A stretch of 64,000 nucleotides of DNA, taken from contig BGKB01000242.1 of assembly GCA_003116975.1 (NCBI GenBank), positions 1 through 64,000 of the forward strand. Direction: 5' to 3'. Each line of letters opens with the position of its first letter. The first letter of the stretch is position 1. A program made the position numbers and the translations under genes. Positions 61,301-64,000 of the stretch are shown in pieces. The notes under the pieces were generated by a model. It did no database searches and was not told the DNA's origin. It was given only the letters and a program-made list of their open reading frames with translations. This DNA comes from Aurantiochytrium sp. KH105. Lineage: Eukaryota; Sar; Bigyra; Thraustochytrida; Thraustochytriidae.

Positions 61301-64000
61301 GCAAGCCTGACATTTCTGATCTAGATGTGACTTCCCGCAAGCTCTTTATCGCGGTCGACCGCGACGACTCGAGTCTCACCCTCTACGGACCTGTTGAAGA
61401 CGTTAACGTTCTCTTTGAGGAAGACCTTATTTCTTACAGCCCATCGTTGAACTGGTTTGGCCTCGACATAATCGAAGTGGTCATCGAAGATCAGGATGGC
61501 GCATCCGCAAGCATGACGGGGAGTGTCCTCGTCTCTGCAGTGAACGATGCCCCAGAAATTCGTTCAATGACACGTACTGGGGCCAATAGTGTCTTTACAG
61601 TGGCGGAGGGCGGTCGTCTTCACCTGTCCGGCCCGTCACGGCTCTTGGACGCTGACGCGGAGAGCGAAATCGTTGAGGAGCGTTTGGAACAACCCGCCGC
61701 AGGCATTTGGCGTTCACTCGTGGTTCGCCCGGGTCGCGTAACAGACGATGAGCCTTCCTGGCGGTACAGTCTTGCAAGCAATGCAAGCGAACCTGAGTCT
61801 CTGACGGCTCTGGACGCCGATACATTCGTCTTTAGCGCAGAGGATGGCACTCATGGAAGAGAACTGTGGCGCTCGGATGGACGCGCAGATGCAGATTTTG
61901 CCTCCACAATGCTGATCAAAGACATTCGGCCCGGCGCGCAAAGCGCAAACATTGACAATCTTCATCTGCACGATGATGGTCTCGTCTACTTTGCTGCTGA
62001 CGGCAAAGACTGGACATGGATGCTGGAGACGGACACCTGCGGTGGTTTCCTCGAAGCGGTGCCAGGCATTTGGCTTGCTGTCTCGAAGGAAACCACCTTT
62101 GATCGTTTTGGGAGCTACGATTGCCCTTCTGGCTATCACTGGGCATCAACGGCAGAATTAGCAGCTGTCGTCGGTCCGGCGACCGCGCGTGCAGAGGCGC
62201 GCAGCGGTCAGATGCACAGCTACTACGCATCTCTCTGCGGTTGGAGTTTTGACCAATGGGAAGGCGCCACGCGTCATCGATTCATGCTCGCAGATTCGTA
62301 CGAGACATCTGTCTTCCTCGACGCGAGACAGGAGGCCGGATCCCCTGGCCAGCTTGCGCCGGAGGTTCTTGCGGGCGGGGTGCTCGATGAAACCGTTTTC
62401 GCGGGAACAATTTGTATGGCCGATGCAGCTGACGGCACGCCATGCTCACGATCGCTAGGATGCTTCAAGGACGCAGGCCGCGAGCTTTGGGCGACAGACG
62501 GAACCGCAGAAGGAACGAAACGGGTCGTCGACGTCCTTCCTGGCGGTGACGGCTCGCATCCAAGCGATCTCGTCTCGTTTGACGGAGACCTCTTCTTTGC
62601 GGCCTGGACAGAGCTCTATGGTCGGGAGTTGTGGCGTTCTGACGGCACGCCACAAGGTACGCGCATGGTCCAGGACCTGTGGGCAGGAACCGGGTCTTCG
62701 GACCCTCAACTTCTAACCGTTGTCGGATCGACATTGTTTTTCACGGCCGAGGATGAATGGCACGGCACAGAGCTCTGGGTCTCGGACGGAGACCCAGCTT
62801 TTACTGGGGCTCGACCGTCTGTGGTGAGAACGGGGAGCGCGGGCACGGGAACGTATATGGTGCTGGATATACGCACAGGTGATCAGGTCGGGAGCGAGCC
62901 TGCAGACCTCGTTCGTCTCGTGGACAACTTTGTCGCCTTTGCAGCAGGCGATGGAATTCATGGACGCCAGATCTGGGTGTCTGACGGTTCGGAACTTGGT
63001 ACAGGGTACATTACGGACATTCGCAGCGATCGCAGCGAGCTCGGTTGCGACCCACAGGATCTTGTCGTCTACAACCAGCAATTGTACTTTACGGCTGTCG
63101 ATGGCGCGCACGGTCGCGAGCTTTGGCGCGTGGGAGGAACTGACGAATCTTTTACAGCCACAAGACCAGATGGAACGACTTTTGCGGTGGGCTCTGGATC
63201 TTCTCCTCTTGGCGCCACCATGGTTGCAGATCTTTTGCCTGGCAGCCAAGGCTCGATGCCCACGCACTTGCACGTTTTTTCGCCTTCGGAAGCCCTCGAT
63301 CCTGCGTTGCGGGGCGTGGACTTGCTCGTTTTCAACGCGATGGACGCGCTCTGGGTGCTCAATAGCGCCACATCGAGCGCTGTGCCACAGCGCGCCTTTG
63401 AAACGACTGCAGCGGACTTGCGCTTCACAGACACTGGCTTTGTAAATCTGCGAGGAGCATTGTTCTTTGGTGCGCGACCGCCGTACGATACACTTTATCA
63501 GCGCACAGGGGCCCGCCAAGTGTCCCGGAAGCAACCATTCTTCCTCGTCGACGTCGACGCCGGCAGCGACGAGCTCTTCTCCTTGAAGATCGAAACGGAG
63601 CTTGGCAGAATCGTCTTTCAGGACGGGACAGAGGCCGCCGCGGGCGTTTCCGGGACGCTTGAGGAGCTGAACGTACTCTTACAAAGCGTTTACTTTGAGG
63701 CAATCGATGGCACGAACGGGGCGGGCTTCATCATTGCAACGCTGGTGGATTCTAGCGGGGCATCTACCGTCGAAAGCTTTGACGTGCTCGTCACGCCCGT
63801 CAACAGCGTCCCTGTTTTGATACTCTCGCGCACAAGCGTGCGCGTGTCCCGTAGCGGGCCGAAGGTGGTTCCCTTGCACATCGACGTGAGTGTTAGTGAC
63901 GAGATCGAGGTTCCAACTGCAATTCTCGAAGTTGCTATCGCGAGCGACATTGGCAAGCTCCGGATCGAACCACTCGAAAACGTTGCCATTGTTTCCAAGG
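40369..64000 (+). CDS. Giant type II membrane/surface protein with CSPG-like and ELWxxDGT repeats (partial, >7,870 aa)
   Basis: ATG 40369 (A at -3, G at +4). The frame stays open to the window edge, 7,877 codons without an intron; the C terminus is missing. Residues 1-55 are strongly basic; 59-78 (FSFPTVGLIIAVLAVIATSA) form a signal anchor, so the bulk should be extracellular. Most of the protein consists of diverged beta repeats of about 100-120 residues. Their hallmarks are an ALxxLxYxP strand, a GxDxIxIxVxD strand and VNDAP/VNDGP linkers, as in CSPG4/FRAS1 and cadherin-like tandem repeats (clearest from about residue 6000 to 7100). A second type, GxFxL..NAxAxxVxxxLExL..YxWxVTF, occurs near codons 2305-2465, 4630-4800 and 5830-5905. 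Cys-rich modules start near 4947 and 5684. ELWxxDGT repeats span about 7160-7600. Many N-x-S/T sites are present, and an RGD lies near 6294. Likely a cell-surface or matrix adhesin (inference). Confidence 0.93.
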   Translation, partial: MAQKTTTKMAEESSPPLPPRQTATRTRMRTRTSLREQKNAHEQSIRKTDRAKTQGIRIFSFPTVGLIIAVLAVIATSASGLSVRIPGQDNALQTNTNTELLMTDIAIERHIEDEAAPWEPLAKVQLSSENGGSFLLRCRDHIIPTTNISTFAALAKWNRNISFAGKVDNINAALHCLFYRSANDFSGNETVHIAVELADAQHTAHVPIRVAPADDLSRPHLNLAIARLSAGITEDSSDAFPLGERLGSRIVDPLQASLGIEISSIANAVLEMPGYARTGLTAAQAQAALDALTYLPPVNFFGQDVVSIRVVNEDTNASDAKHLIVDVRAENDAPTLSLGDAIRNMTLRAGVATPLRTLPDNQAGVVIADIDATPGERFRCGIRAPPGVLHIARHAGVHVSTTANVMGTSDVETILQGTLPALHAALRNIVLAPSSDAELTMWFWVMDASDLRSEIHKLTLQVQSAPLQALFERPAQAPITFDISQGTSFNLSALEVVLSDNSDSVHAERDITTVISLALTIDPAAGFIDTISGEQLPYWVARQGLGTAQIHLQGSPAELSTALTRLELKVDDAWESSTQMRAVTLTLHASATSEDLASFSSSSSSLLSSASSSSVLIVQLFVIPRQTLPVLEFAESSGQDRTARLDGPPVSLPFRASFSTYASSPTTEAHIRTLSQNSICGSSQLAIEPRGLHVESLGNDLFLRGEAERVSKALLHLVFVPSTSKECSNEILPQQIAVVVHLVQQPFESSRVTIPVRVNSADFALGFVLGSTSPLKVRTADESGEQSALRFTPDVLRLENLVPQAETPSIGSQAYTLWVQARIGSFTLAEQVHRDVTAIFSDQGRSLVLKSVDLSKLRTTLSQVIYTPFPVTQGLEVILVELHVVQSGRTTSSRACEAFINIEVGRGDTTFEIGWIPSNPQELSLLARESPEAPRVYEASLQGIDFRTSKSHADPLLIEISPASESILLANFHIQPDAQLGLSLLSPSIVHGPLDEFLLAVRRGLLRTRMTVAAESTAAQSQLLGILLTVGDLSGSELSLRNASIEDVKSLIENNRLAEPYSLSFTTQGAPQSDALLREVELLVGGSAYPFPNLLANPVLANDEHVAQGLELPSFKIQSWSASEVLSLQLQTAHGLLRVGGDQSAQEVESFETVASLNAWLAQGLRYFPTRGIAGVDHVSCAIHGKDRRLLYSTQIAIFVGDGPRGLSPEQSPLADSATLEVARDTLVVVDAALNDAQPIILDLQTHIAQGTPRALYELEVRPTAGMVIFAETQGLAMSAGGAILQGQRDKLNAALASATFAPDHGLDKMVCNLEILLRRPANPTFVVSRTILLSVQRQTQIARDSQLRANNAGVATALGVLRRNPDQDSTMLRVEEGQHFEISGLGWTYTFEQDIAQLPVIVHVSTSQGRLLLRNPLDALKHQILSQADDAIIMRQVAQDIPHLLHQLEVQLPEHWNSMSAGDACLVEIALLQSIDALDEVTPLIVPVHVQPPLQRPSITGILALEAGAAGLSLSPLFFEGWTGFASAKAVDLELGSVDGGQILVPDGLGLANLQSANAVHEAFVQITATLEPASGELRFRVKIYEHATDNILCERSFWIARQERVKSARIASEVQVIHANQNQSLRLGSLAVNFANFDQEACELLAIAHHGTLTIVPSQAATSQLRCSHNGTAQVHCLGTPESLASVVASGLHYRSKASFNGIDTLALHIKLKSADPEDYLTEVSLPVIVHATASQIELSIEAISASTILSALEISASNNLDFSPAISVPILLQGLNARSHDAHIRLRSDGGLRGSWQITHPAFQTLQVKTDGDDRVLELRGALRKLQKALEHHIQFTLMTPLDTRTTAQSTELIVEAWIDSDDEALQGASAPHAADRRVLQLPLTSENGQLQLPQSGCFVQFESGCQTLRFLRRASLSRTGLRLGWHDNWFSPPTRTSAVISVAASGAVRLTVSKDAAIDANVTWSLSSTGQKLDIIAASLENAERWLHNVFVEDEPSERHGPRASLSIQARLQTEHPGLSSSATCMLPSLRASNEVEVSISVETDVLIMSAAQTQVVVPRITVERSLFSAAAHGRLPVEARVSSTEGQALRISVHPSVTVRLGIFANQSDSQEIHIRASSESVLNDALANLVLSRGGDTPWDGDATLTLQIDDQVFENVVHVHVEAPNPTFWEVSGSYRRGILHGPTVARNARMSMSWQHGEPLSFDGLRIGSAMSSGTAGLRSIRVEATNGHGLWLDDALSQLTTSVITNPADLQRTTLVILEPQGGADTGLRESQLLETVCDAKPEIHSISIVDSATSDPISGSFRVSWRGITSNDIAHNASSSEIQAELEAIVDVGALTVTREVNSNSSASEAYTWLVTFSELSSEPTGVVFGIEDAMFSSASTAVFSQLERAGNVIGGAFRLGFFGRWTSLLSWNVDPSELEHSLIGLAPTLLESGVHVTLESEGSWSTRSYRVTFDMMGQFPLIEPDTTMLTGDGASMTVTRDTAGVNASWAIFRFHHQGLSSRLVSSRSALTHVSRALQDVGLVLEPQVSENLWVGRHPDGDSGDGFLWVISATIASGLRVEAVETTGTLWASSTTRAMTLQARSDTSMDNILSALRLYPNVARVPGRSQLSFTVLKAVNTLLQSETDSLRIDFLSSSTTGDQAASSAGQCTLDVAASTVAVDGFTRTHGQLFQAAVPRIDCLGPVQQLELRMVAYQGLLSLSAKAPVVAVKGARGLVQEKRWSSDETAGIGVSEIIVRGSQDAIQEAMNSAAYVFGSWKELHLDQAQAQITSLRISRHLRHPTPSVFVVETRCNVGVISGSFVLAIEIAQVDSEGRVTSHTTNVTASIDVQASFEDMENRLLAVSTWPEGEAIQVKRSSETNAQLTYTWEVTVVHSIASQGHVLSIAVDSSSLSSSSVQASTSVAAETITSAFSADLSSVTISCLNGDAVFTADASAEEVQAAFASPIIVSRGSDGSLLLGSSLIGGALPPMNCESNDPHVWIWESIAQASEPTFTDAVVLEIRNPLTNETRASNMISVRGEATVEQVLRRTMHLARPSKVLHCIAGDEAVQVSGFFLAIATLEQSPSLNLPLRCAVRAERGTAYFRLPEGNTQDVVFDRDLESLQNLIHSGIKYTPPTTGSASDSIQLSCHIEWKGMMRSSIVESDETILLSSAEIIVHDERRTSARISGPESISLQRGELWGFDGRLQLETDEENSNVSVDVRLTTQIGAFVGLSSDSDSRIAQDVHTETYADESSVRIVGLSSDVAAVLSSMSYFASADSDESANVIEVMMDGRVQAQIAITVASQYLPLLVAECSQANGCLVEIEEDSTVLIAQLAGVHISPMALSHCSSESVSFQVASDSGRLFAGHVSPDLAFRGGLDPLEWSTRAELNALETALSRLLYSSSHKWYGHDIVSIDYTCGDFRTRIEIHVHVQPVDDRLTIEAATSGPLYAALDVPLLVHHYRIVDPDELAGSSQDCVPLILTLMTQMGHLHVEELFGAALETGNVFLPGYYGNRVLAFRACASKLNLLLQSIQYTRMRKHKANTAIADTLSIYVRRAHEAEEAHVSAHTQIELERQPGDDLPALVRKTNADQDGDRVDAPVPLHLNKQVRLSDLISLEGGDFSNASPGSSALLTITTQYGSIRSETLLDELETAHVVFRADQRLVIQVESDSINLQNVLSLVWYASLPPADALRWHAQLLSTDRKNDVISVDLVATSYAHDSEETSEFLPHVDVPLLISIPEELILPEIELFQNITSHALRLRDARPIWLSDQADEDTQSVVIADAELVVLEISIAPVGQLELVRDACLFVQCQVEEEGQKVHISGRLRHVLNAVGHDRDALRARAPAQRSGNEVVTVEATLSRQGFPTQRRSSLQILLSESSAPCILRDIMLEAHVPLTRAQVVGPVPLDFFLRDRVAGRTSTAAISLTVQVVAGSGVLEPPSRNDPSIDVQRLATDWFIVRGLVEDVDRVLQETQVLSNRPHEFGADRAFAFAEVYVSVVAKACGTTKLEARKVFVFPEETNKVAGVLEAHIFSSQGQEHLEAKASMMITDKVDVRVASGATDTEDLELVISCESGRFSIEGLCSAAVNIQGLRSNRILLSLPAGHPIQLAHCVSKIKYTAGTDSDTISAFVNGKDESLFAVSVEIVNAEPVWSLSGLGAESNAATLTAASLSSGSIDLSAAFGHFALTRDRGEPTSALMSVTFAAARNSARVLWNNQSEIHGVVATETIDGGVLIQGSQPQVIQALATHAPLFYEPPQSSWCGRERIRVNVNGVSVRALQLEILCEGPESRPTWSDQVSLAIQGFEDRKLDFGVASGLQVVDTASQLHGCNNEAWLVRVQLSTIDGLSTQFTMPKSVPGVRAELGESADFVGCVSDVNAALRALVIAPETDTFGNASLQCSVSRLASTDEDRVELRIEFEAVHDGPRIRHILPNHTLQVMEGETLVLGGFYIQDADAASSSQDAYEVTLRVPTGTIYAGSPAEERNIRITRSDSGDVILRGLLSELNLELKRVLYTASSRFTGTFNLEASVQDKHEHRSVSTISVTVAGVGPGISLRRLQADVLTSAPTLVPSSSVSLAGVVALEDDLRAPEFAQLTVTADPAGAQPEVQQIVVRRPVFSDVHLVRLAATQNEAAAPATFKLSYDGETTGDIDRAALDSVSKELGSSLGASMESMLAALGTVDQVEVSRTKLGAYGLEWAVTFFRTSPGPALVLESENDPSNAIDVTISRTGGVDELELEGNFTLQLGSRVSTSLSFDTPAVFIQRALEALPTVHLVHVDEQALLTSEDAEVFNAWTVTFVRPAGDIPLLKALVLNSTVPEVRVEISEITKGQGVAAVQRVITSARHQNMVLALRSTAVMGPVEGSFKLALDLRSLGGSRVVSNVVDHAAVATIAEERVHSARGSRPGDSIESVVNAMLQKASQGLEAHFESFDSTAMHVSVSRNDQICEHDCKLFSEEYPAGPLCTFDSACDVCVGLCSEAQDKRCFQDSHCLGSCLLPATGKIGECLSSGNPCATNDDCLSSGACDASNCVANADGAFTWFIEFHNAPSSLPLLEIEESHLVAVDTPDLYIGLLQARKASPVPEVAANQVCGSLALDGITFTHAADTDITLPQILSFASGPDLEAGLVLYLIDLGRAASGLPFPIDVNGSLLEGQAVHVDSALKFPWSRVKSEPELQLDVETTGVSWVEYMARNEIRFQGTVPELNDVLQQSVKGLRVSGHRGWYGRALINFEATALMSDDELGLHESVLVDVAPRIPEVRLQLASSVRSLREDLDIYVFGSKPGQIEAIVFGDEDIPLRLSVQVSVGFVWILPEYRLLHRSIAEAKERPAWSQPESSLVFKGTLTEVRSALAHLQYRSATLGVTELKLDISADLTQGLGHNSSLAEIPAISRTVFLNVRPLDQPLLFVNGTLHRDISVSESESVNLLSEVRLVSEEPLRETVEATFEVQRGKLTLALRDEWNGQDEVAVSEDGKMLRVRSTREGLNQQIFPYVLYRAARTHYTGEDMGILTVTSAATQRLASLTVRISITETDDPLQIVSQSPTEPLRILEDQPLPLEGLFHITDVDQVRQGELRDENITLELRTFARHVDMQQAIRTTADGGVLNGHFKVSIDLTPWGGTVVESERIAANAVPSITSERTTHATGTGRGESVEAKINALLAQAQNGSILTEQITVSVSQTDEVCSYECKSVLAAYDSSSLLCSKSAHCDLCVGHCQGGTVHRCSSDADCDEGTGSCLFSRGECLSDGSPCSSHVSCQEAGECIASGCAANTVGGNTWTITFSKAPWDLPMLFISEERFFGATNARVACDVIINRTPARPVQESNRLGGSFRINDKVLSYNASAKEVQTVFEELADLALVRNATLHGPHAAPVPVGRSFVEIVEREGPSLEDGYVWTIRMTAAAQAFASSLIVDSALLEGLEPEASLRFVGENVTPITGAHVHIESKHGVVGVRGTGRQNAVENFSVQLADSSLLEEYLDSLVFLPDQNWNSEAGRDFASVRVEVLKDDDLEGRARAATQLVHVAAVNDGPVLHVPGQVLDENDLTADQVSGRLLSVNDFSVREGSTERIAGLSIRDVDAGAKAIYIELLATNGTLSLAAEVALQDFQQMNASSMSWTGSVSAINYAFQQLLFTSENMFGNGGNASIHIIATDGGHIGDDGSIGSDSVTVPLLVVANDDAPELELPVNRHAWYCREDDSLALPGLLIRYDNYPEHESVQLEAYASHGVVQVPVVFANVSMSSLPDQGLFLEGTVAAVNGALAEAIYTPNADYSSTQTQQPDEITFTLRSVRGDIVYNSASVYVEAVNDEPFLSLPGATVEYDGAGRYVTTATPTLTTAEDHSLMMPAMTVIDADGGFEVIHLTFSCQYGSLRLAHTAAELSIEVSAESSTLWVSGQLGRVNKALGEAQDAGVVYTPTRDWSGIDVVIISVQDAAGSTDMVTLTIVVEAVNDAPVWQLPDPATLRVDEDGALALLTVRVLDVDVDAADPFLVRIEPVHGMVSVLNEAKSRSVVLNSTLSLVNQALSSLLFYPASHAHALDDEAEAEAIHFIADDFGSVGSGGPRTKESVLPIVNIIPWTDPPRIEVPGAVYANETTCQKSTRRSWPRRVEDVSLFDICGAIIDVAPIEALEDGDVRITGIHVQDSDLDVALTSRRLRVELTVSNGRLHVSPRGAANFVTGSDGRLVEFFGSPNECNLILDSIVYRPDLHWYGLDYLRIVAEDSTEMNSGVMGVASLRDEQMIPLHILPVQDVPQFTGELTQAYSGPAMLTTSEDQPLFLAGPHRELSLVHADGDKVEVAFIGIARHGTMSLDPDDFVEVKYLENLTQGVGAAAKGQVEVLAFTASVSTVREAIRHIIYVPEENWSGVEDITMISANLEDLTTDQVRLGDDFLGILSSRVAEATGSRGIDVVDDRYSSVVIHITVRATNDAPSVGLRSDAHSGHWICEEDAQVNLEGIIVDDVDGDAVQVTLWAEHGKPDISDLDVTSRKLFIAVDRDDSSLTLYGPVEDVNVLFEEDLISYSPSLNWFGLDIIEVVIEDQDGASASMTGSVLVSAVNDAPEIRSMTRTGANSVFTVAEGGRLHLSGPSRLLDADAESEIVEERLEQPAAGIWRSLVVRPGRVTDDEPSWRYSLASNASEPESLTALDADTFVFSAEDGTHGRELWRSDGRADADFASTMLIKDIRPGAQSANIDNLHLHDDGLVYFAADGKDWTWMLETDTCGGFLEAVPGIWLAVSKETTFDRFGSYDCPSGYHWASTAELAAVVGPATARAEARSGQMHSYYASLCGWSFDQWEGATRHRFMLADSYETSVFLDARQEAGSPGQLAPEVLAGGVLDETVFAGTICMADAADGTPCSRSLGCFKDAGRELWATDGTAEGTKRVVDVLPGGDGSHPSDLVSFDGDLFFAAWTELYGRELWRSDGTPQGTRMVQDLWAGTGSSDPQLLTVVGSTLFFTAEDEWHGTELWVSDGDPAFTGARPSVVRTGSAGTGTYMVLDIRTGDQVGSEPADLVRLVDNFVAFAAGDGIHGRQIWVSDGSELGTGYITDIRSDRSELGCDPQDLVVYNQQLYFTAVDGAHGRELWRVGGTDESFTATRPDGTTFAVGSGSSPLGATMVADLLPGSQGSMPTHLHVFSPSEALDPALRGVDLLVFNAMDALWVLNSATSSAVPQRAFETTAADLRFTDTGFVNLRGALFFGARPPYDTLYQRTGARQVSRKQPFFLVDVDAGSDELFSLKIETELGRIVFQDGTEAAAGVSGTLEELNVLLQSVYFEAIDGTNGAGFIIATLVDSSGASTVESFDVLVTPVNSVPVLILSRTSVRVSRSGPKVVPLHIDVSVSDEIEVPTAILEVAIASDIGKLRIEPLENVAIVSK
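42151..42222 (+). other. Serine-rich insert in the giant protein
   Basis: An Ser-dominated stretch (SFSSSSSSLLSS, then SASSSS) using TCC/TCA/TCG codons. It interrupts otherwise normal beta-repeat sequence and is probably a flexible linker born from codon slippage. Confidence 0.8.
55210..55480 (+). other. Cys-rich module 1 of the giant protein
   Basis: Roughly residues 4947-5038: CEHDC, CTFDSACDVCVGLC, RCFQDSHC, then ECLSSGNPCATNDDC and CDASNC, 16 or more cysteines in about 90 residues, followed by an AFTWFIEF strand. The spacing suggests a small disulfide-rich fold; no exact family recognised. Confidence 0.85.
57430..57690 (+). other. Cys-rich module 2 of the giant protein
   Basis: Residues about 5687-5774 repeat module 1: CSYEC, CSKSAHCDLCVGHC, RCSSDADC, then ECLSDGSPCSSHVSC and CIASGCAAN, followed by NTWTITFSKAPW. 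Both modules are preceded by a related G-F-K-strand and SIE/SVE-helix segment, so the duplicated unit is about 170 residues long. Confidence 0.85.
61855..63140 (+). other. ELWxxDGT repeat region in the giant protein
   Basis: Repeats occur as ELWRSDG (near codon 7164), ELWATDGT (7371), ELWRSDGT (7419), ELWVSDGD (7467), QIWVSDGS (7532) and ELWRVGGT (7582). Each is preceded by a phenylalanine-rich LFFAA/VAFAA-like strand and followed by GTxxVxDxxPG. This is the ELWxxDGT repeat, a propeller-like unit known mostly from bacterial secreted proteins. The first two repeats are split by an unrelated insert. Confidence 0.85.
62020..62320 (+). other. Cys/Trp/Tyr-rich insert domain within the ELWxxDGT region
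   Basis: Roughly residues 7218-7318. It holds SYDCPSGYHWASTAE, a region ending YYASLCGWSFDQWEG, and RHRFMLADSYET. The aromatic/Cys pattern differs from the flanking propeller repeats. I do not know a named family. It looks like a small inserted recognition domain. Confidence 0.6.

Noticed and set aside
1-64000. CRISPR arrays, tRNA or rRNA genes, transposons, retroelements
   Set aside because: Looked for spaced repeats, terminal repeats, transposase or reverse-transcriptase motifs and tRNA B-box-like strings; none convincing. The tandem arrays have no spacers.

Overview
The window looks like nuclear DNA of an intron-poor, GC-rich, flagellated protist. My best guess is a thraustochytrid or other labyrinthulid (stramenopile), on three grounds: very long uninterrupted reading frames, including a 4,320-codon axonemal dynein and a frame of more than 7,870 codons; a mitochondrial L34 ribosomal protein carrying a presequence; and GC-rich intergenic DNA built from short tandem repeats. 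The lineage is inference. That it is eukaryotic, flagellate and uses TAA, TAG and TGA as ordinary stops is well supported.

Layout. 1-512: hexanucleotide microsatellite and flank. 513-728 (-): small Cys-rich membrane protein. 2643-6698 (+): acidic PDZ/coiled-coil scaffold. 7353-7880 (-): mitochondrial bL34. 9812-11851 (+): disordered and coiled-coil protein. 12169-13935 (-): PX-domain membrane protein. 13936-19858: a 5.9 kb gene-poor block full of tandem repeats. 19859-21220 (+): protein with a predicted myristoyl/palmitoyl N terminus. 22249-23799 (+): membrane-anchored protein with a highly repetitive charged tail. 24182-24516 (+): decayed fragment of a HECT ubiquitin ligase. 24920-37882 (-): axonemal inner-arm dynein heavy chain, most like DNAH6. 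38841-39938 (+): zinc-free MDR oxidoreductase, probably mitochondrial. 40369 to beyond 64000 (+): a giant type II membrane or secreted protein.

The giant protein is the most remarkable object. It has a basic cytosolic tail and one membrane anchor, then thousands of residues of CSPG/cadherin-like beta repeats. Two copies of a Cys-rich module lie mid-protein. Near the visible end there is an ELWxxDGT repeat region interrupted by an unusual Cys/Trp/Tyr insert. It is probably a surface or matrix adhesin, and its C terminus lies outside the window.

The genes show no operon-like logic. They are arranged as divergent and convergent neighbours with long low-complexity 5' spacers and short, more AT-rich 3' spacers. 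No viral, retroelement, CRISPR, tRNA or rRNA signal was recognised.
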